Shown: positions 32,089-44,249, numbered from the stretch's first letter. The stretch is DNA of 64,000 nt from Miscanthus floridulus (GCF_019320115.1 NC_089598.1:85073844-85137843); one strand, 5' to 3'. Notes: generated from the sequence alone by a model not told the origin. Translations and numbers: made by a program.

Positions 32089-33677
32089 GGAGGCGCTTCC
32101 TCCATCAAAGGGACCCGATCTTTGACGAAACAACACAAGACACTCACACACAGTCAAGCTGCGACCAAGCTCTTGGCCTCCTTTCAACCCTTCCATCAGA
32201 GACTTGGGACCAGTCCCTCTCTCGATCGTTTGTACCCCCCTACTACGAACTGTTCACGGTGCTAATAACACGAGCAGCAACAAACTGGACATAGGGACAT
32301 TCGGCCCGAACCAGTATAAATCTTGTGTCCTTTAGCGCACCATTCGAGCCTAACGTGCACTACTATAAATTTACTTGTCGGTGCTTGTACGAAACACCGA
32401 CAGGGGCTATAAAGCCAGAGTTCTTGAAAATGGTCATCACCCGCATGTGCTACTTCCCGCATGTGCTACTTCTTTTCGAAGATCTCACAGAAGATGATTG
32501 GTAAGCAAGAGCTGAGTGACCTACATGAATTTGTGGTGGAGACACAAAACCAACTGGAGATGTGTTTATCTCCTGCTTTTTTTTATATAATGCCACATCT
32601 CATGATTCACATGGTTCATCAGATACAGGAGCTAGGCCCTTACTACTTGCATGAAAATGTGGTCCTATGAGCGGTTCATGTCGGTTCTAAGTCAATACGT
32701 GCATATCAAGCATACCCAGAGGGCTCTATGATAGAGAGTTACAGTACTGAAGAAGTCATCGAGTGCTGTCAAGAGTACCTAAAAGTACAGAAAGGGATTG
32801 GTAAACCCGATTCTCATCACAAGGGTAGGCTAGCCGGGAAGGGCACCAGTGGTAGAAAAGTGTTTCATCGACCATGATTACAAAGAGGTGAGTCAGGCGC
32901 ATTACAGTATCTTACAGAGTACACAACTGATGCAACCGTACATTGATGAAACACTTGGCTACCATTATGGCCGAGAGAATGGCTGTTCGGATGATTGGGT
33001 CATGAAACAACACAAGCAACGACTAACTACATGGTTGAAGAACCAAAACATATCGCCTGCAGAAACCACAAACTCTATTACCATCAGTAGGTTAGCAGAG
33101 GGGCCATCGAGACAGGTGACATCTTGAAATGCTTATGACATCAATGGGTAGACGTACTATACCCATGCAAAGGATAGTAAATATGTGAACCAAAACAGCG
33201 GCATTCCAATAGAGGCTCTCGATGGATTGGGGGTGAAAGATCCAATACTTTGGCATCATTGAAGAGATATGGGAACTTGACTACGGAAGGGATATAACGG
33301 TGGCCCTGTTTCGATGCCGCTAGATCAAACAACACCAACTGAACGAGATCAGATTGAGAGTCATGGACCTCGAGAATCTAGGCTACCAAGATGACCCTTG
33401 GGTGCTCACTTCACGTGTCGCACAAGTTTTCTATATGTCTGACCCACAAAGTAACCTTCCCCCGAAGAAGAAGACAAAGCATGTGGTTGCCTCCGGAAAA
33501 CAGCACATTATTGGAGTTGATGGCGTGGACGATGTTGAAGCTTACAATAACTACGATGAGATGCCGCTATTCACAGACTTTCCTAAGAAGATCAGTGTTG
33601 TGGAAAAGAACCTCTCCAAAGACATATTGCCATGGGAACGAAAAGGTGTCAAGGGGAAAGTCGTTATAAGGGGCTAG

Positions 33678-34559
33678 CTAGTTGTTGAACGTGGAGTGTT
33701 TATGTAAGTGTGTGTTTGTAAGACTTCATTTATGCATGCGTGTGAGACTATATATTTATGTACGTGTGTAAGACTACATATTTTTGTATGTGTGTGAGAC
33801 TACATTTATGCATGTGTATGAGACTACCCTTTGCAACATTCAGATGACTCTATTTAAACATCCACTCTATTACTACTAAAACTTTATGAAATCACTTAAC
33901 ACTTTATGAAATGAAGAAATGACCAAAATAAAAGTAGGAGATTTTGATGAGTTATACAACTTTTATATTCATCACCTTTACAGCTGAAATCATTTAGTGT
34001 TTGAAATCAGGTTTGAAGCTGTCATTTTCTGAAATTTAAAATTTGAATTGTTCAAAATTAGTGACAAAGATAGATGACTAGACTAAAATGATAGAGCATG
34101 ATTTTAGAAAATTTTAGGGAAAAACCATCACATTTGGAGTTAGTATGAGGGAGAAAAACTAGTTACAAGTTTCAGCCACAGATTAAAAAGAGAAATCACA
34201 CTTGTTCATTATTGATCATCATGAACAGTTGTGATTTTTCTTTTTAATCTCTGGGTAAAATTTGTAACTAGTCTTTCTCCCTCATACTAACTCCAAATGT
34301 GAGGAACTTGGCATCATTAGCAGCCGCCCCTACATTACCTTCTCCTCTCTTCTCTGTTATGATGCCTTGATGCTCCAAGTTCAAGATCAGATGATGATTG
34401 ACATGTTTCTGAGGCCTCTACCACTGCTACTACTCTTTTTTATATATTATTGTTTTATAGGACTACTTTGGTTTATAGCCCTTTTTTATTTCTTATACCT
34501 TCTCGCGTACCTAAAGCACACTTTCTTGCATCTATTAGAACAAAGCACGAAATAATGTC
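33678..34559 (+). other. Intergenic region of CACTA-2
   Basis: AT-rich, with a short tandem ATTTATG/TATGTGTGTGAGACTACA run near 33725-33830 and a long hairpin (separate entry). A single GCAGCCGCCCCTACA half-site of the subterminal repeat occurs at 34320-34335. No gene recognised. Confidence 0.6.
34129..34301. repeat. Long imperfect hairpin, 81-nt arms, 11-nt loop
   Basis: The left arm 34129-34209 and right arm 34221-34301 are reverse complements with about ten mismatches (CACATTTGGAGTTAGTATGA against its complement). It could be a small MITE with the loop as centre, or a hairpin that yields small RNAs. No flanking TA or TTA/TAA duplication is clear. Only copy 1 is in the window. Confidence 0.85.
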
Positions 34560-37500
34560 ATGGACACCAGACAGTGCAGTCGATGCCCGAGCATGATGAG
34601 CACCCAACCAATGAGGAGCAAGCACTAGAGGACCAGCTAACTCAGGAGCAGTTCGATAACGAGTTAGAAAAGGATCTAGAAGTGATGCTTACTCAGGACA
34701 GTGTGACAGGAGGAAGGGAGAGCAGAAGGAAGAGAGGAGAGGCTGCTGAAGGTGAAGAAGAGATGATGATGATGATGATGACTCAGAAGAGGGATATGAA
34801 AGTCCCGAGGATCCTTTCCCACGTGAAGCCAGAAGGAGGCCAACGGAGGAAGATTTGGACAAGGATTTTGACCCGAACGAGGAGGTAGGGAAAAAGCCTT
34901 AGCTTGTAAATTTTGCTAAAGCTTTGGCTGTGTTACCTCTGCTAACACTTTGACCTATCGTATATACAGGTCCCTCCTAAAACTCAGAAAAGATGACGTC
35001 GACGTCCATGACATCTCGCTGGACAAGAGAGTAGAGGAAAGGAGAGCAGAGGCAACAGCCATAGAGACGGATCACGATGCCTCTGCTCCACAAACTCAAG
35101 ACACAACCACGACTACCAAGCCTAAGAGGAAATGAGGGATAGAAAAGGAAATCTATATCAGATAAGGCATGCTATGTGATAACGGAGGTCGGGCCAGCAG
35201 GGGAGATCCTTGAGCCAAAGGAATTAAGAGGAAAATTCCGTAACGATCGGGGCCCTAGTAAGAGATAAATTGAACCAGCAATCCCTAACTATAAAGAGGT
35301 ACCAGAGAACACAAAGAATGCACTATGGGATAGGCAGCTGAAGGTCAATTTTAGATTTCGAGGGTAAGCACGAATGGTAAAAAAATGCTATCAGGATGAT
35401 GGGAGAGTCATTCCGACGTTGGAGGTCGGAGCTCAACACGAAGTATATCCAAAAGGGGTTAACTCCCTTAACGAGTTGCAAAATAACTCCTAGTCAATGG
35501 GAGGAGCTCGTGGCTCAGAAGACTTCACGGAGGCATTGGAGCTCAGTGCCCATAACACCGAGCTGGCGAAGAGGAACAAACACCACCATCATCTAGGCCC
35601 CTGGCTACTATGCCAAGGAAGAGCAGTTTAGGAAGATGGACGAAGAGGCCGCAGCCTGGGAATATCGATGTGACGAATTTGAAGGTACGCTCAAGGAACT
35701 AGATATATGCGAGGAGTACAGAATCATCCGGCAGTAATCTTAAGTTTGATAAGCCGGAGACCAAGAGGCGGTATCAAGGATACTGAAATATGCTGAAGAC
35801 AAGGAGAAGGGCTCATTCAATCCTTCAGAGAGAGGGACGAGCTTAGCCTTGGCTTGGGAAATAAGGAAGCACACAGGCCCGCACCAGGGGGCTAGTGGAA
35901 CAGGATGACCTGGAAGCAAGGATTCGAAGAGGACAGGCACATGTACAAGAAACATGGCGAGACCGGAGACTAGTCTTGAGCTCCAAGTGAAGGCTCTAGT
36001 TGCGAAGGCGCTGGAGGAGCAAGGACTATCTATGGAGCCACGGATATTAGTGACGGCCACGGGAGAAGTGGCATTAGTTGGCAGCCCTCCGGAAAGTTCC
36101 TAGCAGCCAAGGTTCCACTGCAGCCACAACCCCAGTCGATTCGACATACGGGAACCAACTAGTTGCACCTTGTGTTTTTCAGCGGCCGCAGAACCATGTG
36201 ATGGAGGTGGCAACGGGTGTGGCACATCCTCTCAGTGGCTTACACCACAATAATAAGATACCGCCGACTACACTAGGGTCGAGGTGCATACAGTGAACCC
36301 GAGTTCATGCAGTGGAGGATAGACCTATGCAACTCCCGAGGGGCTGGTGTTACTCGGAGACATTATGGGGCAGTTCATCCTCTAGGCACAAATGGGACAT
36401 TATATTGACTGCTTCTTCGCCGCCTCCCCCTCTCCTCAAATTTGGAGCGAGTTGTTGAGGTCGGGGAGATATTTTCACCGTCTCGTGACCCCCCACATTC
36501 CTGAGATGCCACATTCTTCCCCGCCTCCTAGCGAGCATGTGCCTGATGAGATGCCACAACCTTCTCCAGCTCAGTACCGAGCAAGTGCATCATGAGATAC
36601 CACAGTCTTCTCAACAAGCACAGCCGATACATGAACAACGAGTGCCTCCTGAAGAAGCTGACAGCACAAGAAGATGAGGACGTGCCTGAATGGGAACTTC
36701 GAAAGAAGCATCCAATCACCATAAGGCCAGTTTATGTTCCGATCAAAGACGTCTCATCGGTGTCCAAGTGGTATTCCCATGACCAGTTCAAGCCTGAGAA
36801 CCAAGTTAAAAAAGTCCCATCACGGGGTTCTGAGGAGGCCGTCACTAGCAAACTCCACCAAATTGCAAAGCAGTATCCAAATGTTGATGCCATCGAATGG
36901 TCAAAGGATTGCCCGAAAACATATGAAAGAGGCAAGCCCTTCCTACCAAACCGGGACATCCAGCGCCTACCACTTGAATGAGAAGGTTCCTATGATTGGT
37001 ACTTGCGTGTTCTCCCAACGAGCATAGATATCATACAAGCATGCTTCCCCACCGGCACATTTGGAAAGCCCAGCCAGGAAAATTGTCTTTGACTTCAATG
37101 ACATGCAAACATGCTTTCACCTAGGGAGAAATGGAGATGAATCTAATTCGCACGTGGTGCCTGTAAGTCCTTGTCCTCCGATATGATATGAATGTAATCT
37201 TTGAATTTTATTGTAACTAACCCACGCCGTGATTTGTAGAATGCAAGTGCACATTGTCAAACAAATGCCAAGTGTGAAAGCCTGGGTATGTGGACCCTCA
37301 AGCTATAGCCCAAACAAATTTCAATTACCCTAAATGGTGGACACTGGATGCCAAAGAGCTAGCTGCTGCAAAGACTCTTCGGGAGAAAGAGCACATCCGT
37401 ACGGCGAAACTAAGGGAAGAGTCCCTTAAGGTTGCGGCATACATTGCCCTGGCTTTCAAAAATCTCCAACAACACTCTACTATATGGCTACCATACAACT

Positions 37501-38347
37501 TCGAGTAAGCTCAACTCTATACTTAAAGCTTTGTTCGATATATTTTATTCGATGCAAAAGAGCTTATCTAGTTCTATGATTAAATCCATGCAGCAACCAC
37601 TAGGATTTGTATAGCCGTCGATGTCGGGAGGAGCATGGCATGGGTCTTTGATTCATTAGATAAGGACACGGTGACATACAAAGACTTCATATCGATTCTC
37701 AAGACGTATACATATCGACAATCCTCATTAGCTTATATGTTTGTATACATACTTGTAACGTTCACTTTTGGATACTAACAAGTTGTATTTGCTAAAATAA
37801 TTCGAACAGGGCATTTAGGTTCTATGTCACTAATCATCATGGAAGGCATGATCCAGCAAGGAAGGAAAAGCTGGCTATAAAAACACTATGTGCGGTAAGT
37901 GTAACTTACTTCTTCAGTACTCCATTACATGGCTGTCAAAAGCATTACTTAACATTTTCATATGCAAAACACACAGTGCCCAAGCAGAAGCCTGGGAGTG
38001 TACATTGTGGATACTATATATGTTCTATAATGAGTAACACCAGGTGCCTACAGGAGACACCCCTTAAGGGTAAGTTTGAACCTCTTCACCGTAGTATAAA
38101 AACTTCGTAAATGGTATGAAATACTAAACCGAAACTTGTTCTCTTGTAGTGGAGAGAAGAGAAAGGAATGAAAAGAGACCCATACAAGGATGACCAACTC
38201 TTAGAGCTCGTCGGCGACCTTTGCAACTTCATATTGGACCAGATTGTACACGTCAGAGGCGCCTACCATGACCGAGAGTCTGAGTTAGGTACAAATCCTC
38301 AGTACCAACACCTTCGTGAGACTGAAAGGCTAGCTCTAGGACGTTGA
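34560..38347 (+). pseudogene. CACTA-2 second gene: TPase-24-like plus Ulp1-type protease, badly decayed
   Basis: A likely start is the ATG near 34583 (MPEHDEHPTNEEQ). Early exons encode an acidic region. The TPase-24-like part lies at 35200-35900 (AIPNYKEVPENTKNALWDRQ, LNTKYIQKGLTP, LAWEIRKHTG). The middle, 36592-36981, reads PVYVPIKDVSSVSKWYSHDQ. Ulp1-type exons follow: 37290-37508, IAVDVGRSMAWVFDSLDKD near 37610-37665, FYVTNHHGRHDP near 37815, and PKQKPGSVHCGYYICSIM near 37980 with the catalytic Cys. The last exon reads WREEKGMKRDPYKDDQ to stop TGA at 38345-38347. The catalytic His-Trp exon start has an extra base (AACCACTAGG), and many stops and frameshifts occur, so no product is possible as shown. 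Confidence 0.7.
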
Positions 38348-38458
38348 TAACAATGTGTATGGAATTTATATATTTAATGATGGATGTATATATGCTTGTG
38401 AATTGGACTGTTAATTGTAGTTTATAGAAATACTCTTGTGCTTGTAGTCGCGGTCGCG

Positions 38459-38460
38459 GC
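38459..38460. other. Duplication junction (CACTA-2 interior joined to Copia gag)
   Basis: Sequence left of the junction reads GTCGCGGTCGCGG and right of it CACATTTAGCTAAAAG. One C is shared by both parent sites (7971 and 38460). No target duplication, LTR end or filler sequence is visible. Confidence 0.9.
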
Positions 38461-39879
38461 ACATTTAGCTAAAAGAGAATCATTCTTAGCTTCTAGCTTG
38501 TCACTCTTAGCTCTAGTCTTTCTAATGATCATAGTATATTGATTTAGCAATTTAACAAGATCATCATATGAAGGTGATTCATATTCATCATCATCACTAT
38601 CACTATCACTATCATCACTGTTAGCATGATCATTACCACTACTATCATCATCATTTGGTACCTTCTGTTCACCCTTGGCCATAAGGCATAGGTGTGTAGA
38701 GGATGATGGCGGTGGTGTCGGTGAAGATGATGAAGAGTCAATCACAATGGCGGCCACATTCTCATTATCACTATCATCATTGGATGAGCAACTTGATGAA
38801 TCAATGTCCATGAGCCAATCACCGATGATGTATGCCTTCCCATTTTTCTTCTTCTTGTGGAAGTCCTTCTTCTTGCCATCTTTCTTCTTGTATGGCTTGT
38901 TTTTCTTCTTTTCATCTTCATCACTTGAGTCATCTTTCTTGCCCTTGTTCTTATTCTTGTACTTGTCTTTCTTGGGCTTTGTGCATTGATGTGCTAGATG
39001 ACCAAGTTCTCCACAATTGTAGCAATCCATCTCTGAGATTGGCTTCCTTCTAGAGCTAGTGAAGAACTTTTTTTCTTGCCATCGAACTTGATGCCACTCT
39101 TGTTGAGCTTCTTTAGTATCTTGGTAGTTCTTCTCACCATGAGAGCAAGACTTGCATCATCAACTTCATCATCACTTGAGCTCTCATACTCAATTCTTGC
39201 TTTGCCCTTCTCTTAGCTAGCCTTGAATGCTAAGTCTTTGTCTTTCTTCTTGGTAGAGGATGAGTCATCTTGTGGTATGATGTGCATGTACATCTCATGA
39301 GCATTGATCTTTCCCAAGATTTGAGTCGGTGTAGCGGTGGAAAGATCTCCTTGATGAAGCATGGTCACAATATGCCCATATTTATCAATGGGGAGGACAC
39401 TCAAGATCTTCCTTACAACATCAGATGGTTGCATTTGTATAAGTCCGAGCCCATTGACTTCCTCTACAAGAACATTCAAGCGTGAGTACATTTTATTAGC
39501 ACTCTCTTTAGGAAGTATCTCAAAAGAATTAAGCTTTTTCATTACGAGATGATAGCATTCCTCATGCTCGCTCTTAGTTCCCTCATGGAGCGCACAAATG
39601 TCCGACCATAGTGCATAGGCATCCTTGTGGTTCCTCACCTGGTTAAACACATCTTTGCAAAGGCCTCTATAAGATGGTGTTTCGAGCCTTTGCATTCTAT
39701 TTCTCATAGTTTACTTCATTGCCTTGAAGGTGCATGGGATCCAGAGGTTTTGGGAATCCTTATGAGGCGGCTCTAAGTATTCCAACATCTAGAGCTTCTA
39801 AATACGCCTCCATGTAGATTTTCTGATAAGGAAAATTATCCCCCTCAAAGATAGGAGGAGGTCCATCCCCGTGAGACAT
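38460..39879 (-). pseudogene. Copia gag, truncated (copy 2)
   Basis: Repeats 7971-9390: start ATG at 39877-39879, UBN2-like region at 39213-39707, zinc knuckle CYNCGELGHLAHQC near 38990. It carries the same stops as copy 1. It is cut at the junction just after the SDKLEAKNDSLLAKC part of the coiled coil, so protease, integrase and RT are absent here. Confidence 0.9.
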
Positions 39880-39918
39880 CTTTCTCTAGGCGGTTAAGCC
39901 TAAATACGTGAGCACGAA

Positions 39919-39930
39919 GCTCTGATACCA
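39919..39930 (-). promoter_or_regulatory. Primer binding site (copy 2)
   Basis: TGGTATCAGAGC on the minus strand, identical to copy 1. Confidence 0.93.
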
Positions 39931-39932
39931 AT

Positions 39933-41503
39933 TGAAAGGATCAATATGCCCAAGAGGGGGGTGAATTGGGCTAATTCTAAAATTCTTTGCAATAATTAAA
40001 CCCTATGGTTAGCCCACTTCACCCCTTGTGCCTAGAAAGTGTTTCTATTGTTCTAACGCACAAAAGTTTAGCAACCTATGTTTCAATCCTACCCTAGCAT
40101 GTCAATTCTATGAATGTAAAGACAAGAATTGAATTGCTCAAAGTAAATGCTTAAAGTAAAGAGAGAAGGAGGAATACGGTGATGTTTTGCCGAGGTATCA
40201 GAGAGTCACCACTCCCCACTAGTCCTCATTAGAGCACTCGCGCAAGGGTGTAGCTCCCCCTTGATCTGCACAAGGATCAAGTGCTCTCTATGGGTTGATT
40301 CTTCGACACTCCATCGCGGTGAATCACCCACAACCGCTCACAACTTGAGTTGGGTCATCCACAAGCTCCGCCGGATGATCACCAAGCTCCCAATCACCAC
40401 CAAGCCGTCTAGGTGATGGCGATCACCAAGAGTAACAAGCACAAACTCTCACTTGACCACGACAAGCCTAATGAGAAGGGTGGATGCACACTTTGCTACT
40501 CTTGCTTTCACTAATGAGGCCTCTCTCTTGGATTCTCAAATCTCAATCACCTCACTAGGACCTTGCTCTTCTTGGCACTCTCAAGGGTGTTTCTCAGCCA
40601 TTGGAATGAGCAAAAGTGATCCCGTGAGTGAATAGAGGAAGTATTTATAACCCCTCATTCAAAATGAACTGTTATGTGCCTCTACGTGGTGACCGAACGC
40701 TCCGATCTAGGTGACCGGATGCTCCAGTCAGTTCACCCGCCTCTGTATAGTTTAAGTTGTGACCGAACACTGGCTAGCGTCCAGTCAGCACTGACTAGAT
40801 GTGTCCGGTCATGAAAACTGCCCTCTGGAACCTTACTTATGTTGACCGGACTCTAGCACCCAGCGTCCGGTCACTTTGCTGCTTAGCGTCTGGTCAGCAC
40901 TGACTAAACACGTCTGATCAGGATTCTCCCTCTCTGGAACCTTACTGGAGTTGACCAAACTCTGGTACCCAGCATCCGGTCGCATCCAAACAACTTCACC
41001 TTGATCAAATGAACTGATCAGACTCTGCGCCAGCGTCTGGTCACACTGGAACCAGCATCCGGTCAGCATTTGACCCTCCATTCACATCCAACTCGCAATC
41101 ATATGTGAATGAAGTTTGCTCTAATTGATCTAAGGGCTTTTTAGGAGCTACCTAGTGCTAGATTTGACAAGTGTGCACCACACCTAACCCACTAGACTCA
41201 CCTAGGTCAAGCTACCCTTCCATACCCCCTTAATAGTACGGCCAAAGGAAAAACAAAGTCCTAAACTACTCTAAGTGTCTCTTCAACTCCAAATGACACT
41301 TAGAACTAGTCCATTCTTAACCTTGTCATCCATCCTTTGAAAACCGAAACAATTTCCATCGTAGGGGCATGACAACCATGATTGCCCAATCAATTGCCAT
41401 TACCATGACCTAACTTAATTGCATCTGCAAAACACACGTTAGTCACAGTAATCTCGTATTGTCATTAATCACCGAAACCCAACTAGGGGCCTAGATGCTT
41501 TCA
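39933..41503 (-). repeat. Copia 5' LTR (copy 2)
   Basis: TGAAAGG...CTTTCA, the same length as 9444-11014; I see no difference between them by eye. Confidence 0.9.
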
Positions 41504-41621
41504 AAGTCCTATGCACCTGTATCGAGTGGTGGGCTGCCAGGTGTGAGAGACTTGGATACTTAGGACTCGAAACATTGGCCTTTTGTAGATTTGCCATTGC
41601 ATCAACATTCATAGACATAGA

Positions 41622-42465
41622 TTGACCATTTGTCATCCACCTGAGTGGCAACATAATCAAGGAGTCAATCTTCTGAGTCCCAAATATCCAATCTTCCCGC
41701 CAGGTGCAAGCCAGTGCTTCCCTTATAGTCCTTCTGGTCCTTCTAGTAGCTCCTTTGCAAATAGTTCAAATGGTGTGGTGTTGAATGCAAGCAAACCATT
41801 CTCTACTGTTATTTCTGGGAGTTCATTTGCAAATATCTCAAATGACAATCAACCATTGACCTCGAACATGTCCTTTTTTTGTCTCATTCCTGCAACTCCT
41901 ATGTGAGCATATTGTGTGGCAAGATTTTGGGGTCAAGCAGAGGTATTCCTTTCAAAGACATATCAGATGGTGAGATGTTAGGTCCTTCTGCTCAATTACC
42001 ATTACAGTCTCCTAACTTGGTGAACTAGCCTTCGGTTCAGCGTTAGTCATGTTCTGCTGGCCAATTTAACAAGGTTGCCAGCGAAGTTCACGAAATTGCA
42101 GGACCTAGCAACTCTTGGAAAGTTGTTGCACCGTTAAGTTTTCTGATCTTGGTAATAATGTTGGAACATATAAAGATCCTTTGTAGGGTAACATTTTCAA
42201 GATCAACCAGTTGTCAAGATTTGCAGGCTCCTCTGGACAGATTCCAACTTTTAGAAATGAGTATCAGAAGAAAATTGAAGGAATCATGGGGAACACCGTA
42301 CTAATGGTAGGTTTTAGAGAGCAGGTGGTAGCATTCAGTTTTGGAAACAACACACACTCTAGAGAAACATCAATTAGCTATTCTACCATGCCGACCCAGG
42401 TGCTGAATGGCGGTGGAACTAGGGCTTTCATTTTGGCTGCTAAGATTTCAAGTTTTAGGATGTAG
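41622..42465 (+). pseudogene. Possible response-regulator fragment (copy 2)
   Basis: Same as 11133-11979 except for a 3-base loss near 42130 (one ACA of the CAACCG run). Confidence 0.35.
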
Positions 42466-44001
42466 TTAGTATATTTTAAACTAATAAGATGGTATTTAGC
42501 CCACCACACCACAACCCCATGGGCCATGAGAAATAAAACCAGATTCTAGGTATTAAAATTTACATTTAAAGAGAGAAAAGGGGGGTGTGATGCATTGTTT
42601 GTCGCCTTTCATTGTAATCAATAAAAACATAATGGGAAAATTTTGCTACAAGCATTAAAAGTGATGTCGTATTATCGTTAGCCATCGTAAAATCTAATTG
42701 GATGCTAGACACTATGGTTCGTGATAGATTTGCTAGAAGAAACCACATTTTCCTGGCCCTTTCTTCATCCTCCCTCCCTTTCTTCGTCCTCCCTCCCCTT
42801 CTTCTCCATGGTCTTTTCTCTCATCGTCTTCTCTATGATACACCTAACTAGTAGGAGAGAGGAGGATGCACAGGGATGGGGTGAGGGCATGGCCTAAAGA
42901 GAGAAAAGGGGGGTGTGATGCATTGTTTGTCTCCTTTCATTGTAATCAATAAAAACATAATGGGAAAATTTGCTACAAGCACTAAAAGTGATGTCGTATT
43001 ACCGTTAGCCACCGGGAAATCTAATTGGATGCTAGACACTATGGTTTATGACAGATTTGCTAGAAGAAACCACATTTTCCAGGCCCTTTCTTTGTCCTCC
43101 CTCACCGGAGATTCACCCGTACACTAGGCTTGCACATGCATTGAGAACCTTGAGCTCCCCATTGATGTATTGCATGGTAGAGCCTCCAACCCTAGGCTAC
43201 CCTCCTGTAGTAGAAACAATAGATCAGTGTCATCATGCCACATGAGTGAATGGAAGGGCCAAGGGTATGGCGCGGACCTGACAACCATGGATGTCAATGG
43301 TGAAATGGTGGAGGTGGTGGAGCACGCGTCCCTCAAAGAAGTTTCCCCACAGTGTGTTGGCACCGAGTAGCGCAACATGAAGCGTGTGCATGATGGAGAA
43401 AGTAAACTTTGCCCTCAAGGGAACATGCCCTGCTATTGTGCACCCTCAGATGTACATTGAGGGGTCATCAGATGAAGGCATGTTAGCCTCAGTGGCATCG
43501 TCGACAGTCCTTGCGAGTGAGTGAAGATTCTTAAAGACATAGCATAGGGACCCTCGTGACCCATGTTGCAAATGGAAGATTTGATTTGATTTGATTTGAT
43601 TTGGGAAGGCAGATAGGAGTAGGTAGGGCAAAGGTGGAGAGAAGCTCGACCCAACTGTTGAGGTCTCTGCTAGTGGGCAAAGGTGGCCGGAGGCGATGCA
43701 CAAGCACCAGGTGACCAATGATAGTATGCGAGCACCGACGACATGTTGGGCTCATGAATGAAGGAAGCCGTTAAAGGGGCATCAAATATCATTTTGAAAT
43801 TTTCTCTCTTCTTCTAAGCCTTAAATGAATATTTTAATGGATGCAGTGTTTTTTAGCAAATTTGTCATAAATCAGATTGTCCACGACATCACTTTCTCAG
43901 TGCCCTTAGCAAATTTTGCCTAACATAATCAGCTAAGGAAGACTAATAAGTTGGCAAATAAGTACCCCGGTGATCCTTCCTACAGATAAAAAGCTAGCAT
44001 T
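42466..44001. other. Unassigned sequence left of CACTA-1 (copy 2)
   Basis: Repeats 11980-13514, including the 199-bp direct repeat pair at 42567-42765 and 42895-43093 and the ATTTG run near 43580. No gene recognised. Confidence 0.6.
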
Positions 44002-44023
44002 ATCCACTAGTACAGAAACAAGC

Positions 44024-44249
44024 TTTACTCCTGGTTGGGAAACCCCTTCAGTCCCAGTTTCCCAATCGGGAGCATGAATCTAGGACTAAAGGGCCCCTCC
44101 TTTAGTCCCGGTTTTTCGCCCGGGACTAAAGGTACCTTTAGTCCCGGTTGGTAATACTAATCGGGGCTAAAGAGGCCTCCCGGCCTAGCCACGTGGGCCG
44201 GCCCTTTAGTCCCGGTTGGTATTACCAACCGGGACTAAAGGTTTTCTTT
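44024..44249. repeat. CACTA-1 subterminal array, left (copy 2)
   Basis: Same CTTTAGTCCCGG array as 13537-13762; one G is missing in the first CCCAGGTTTCC. Confidence 0.85.

Larger units (their letters stand above)
30912..32402 (+). mobile_element. Solo LTR (Gypsy-like, 1491 bp) inside CACTA-2 transposase
   Basis: It starts TGTCGGAGACC, ends ACACCGACA, and is flanked by GGGCT (30907-30911) and, after one extra G in copy 1, GGGCT again (32404-32408). Copy 2 has the clean 5-bp duplication. Internal features are a block of CTCGCCC repeats (31036-31300) and a TATA box at 32080. It lacks internal element genes. The assignment to Gypsy is from terminus style and repeat block only. Confidence 0.9.
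28733..33677 (+). pseudogene. CACTA-2 TNP2-type transposase, interrupted by solo LTR
   Basis: The start ATG at 28733 (MEYRNSWMYG) follows the leader intron. Transpos_assoc-like N-terminus (CLCKDCKNRM), then the Transposase_21 body (HAYPNHCILFRGKTFKSLDKC, split by me into shorter pieces: YPNHCILF and LDKCPWCGASRY; LISGPKQLGIDIDVFLEP; AIDAMHVQKNVFES), then DUF4218-like (KAHDCHVMLTVFLP; after the LTR YERFMSVLSQYVHNQ) and DUF4216-like (VMDLENLGYQDDPWV) to the stop at 33675-33677. The frame is constant from 28733 to about 30390 apart from stops at 29066, 29606, 29966 and 30090, mostly C-to-T type. Then there is a frameshift near 30400 and the LTR at 30912. In copy 1 many one-base indels break 32.6-33.3 kb; copy 2 is open there. 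Confidence 0.88.
7971..38459 (+). repeat. Tandem duplication, copy 1 (about 30.5 kb)
   Basis: From base 7971 onward the sequence recurs at 38460 with an initial offset of 30489, drifting to 30486, 30502, 30497 and 30493 as small indels accumulate. The left border lies inside Copia gag and the right border inside CACTA-2, so neither border is a transposon terminus. All elements nested within, including both solo LTRs with their target duplications, are shared by the two copies. Confidence 0.97.
27659..38459 (+). mobile_element. CACTA-2, left end intact, right end lost at duplication junction
   Basis: It starts CACTACGTAAAAAACG, followed by an array of TGTAGGGGCGGCTGGTGATT repeats and a promoter, then a TNP2 gene and a TPase-24/Ulp1-like gene, all on the plus strand. 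The gene content equals CACTA-1, but the subterminal repeat is different, so its DNA-binding specificity should differ. The second gene ends at 38347, yet no right subterminal array or TAGTG terminus follows; sequence switches to Copia gag at 38460. The expected 3-bp target duplication (AGC at 27656-27658) cannot be verified. Confidence 0.88.
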
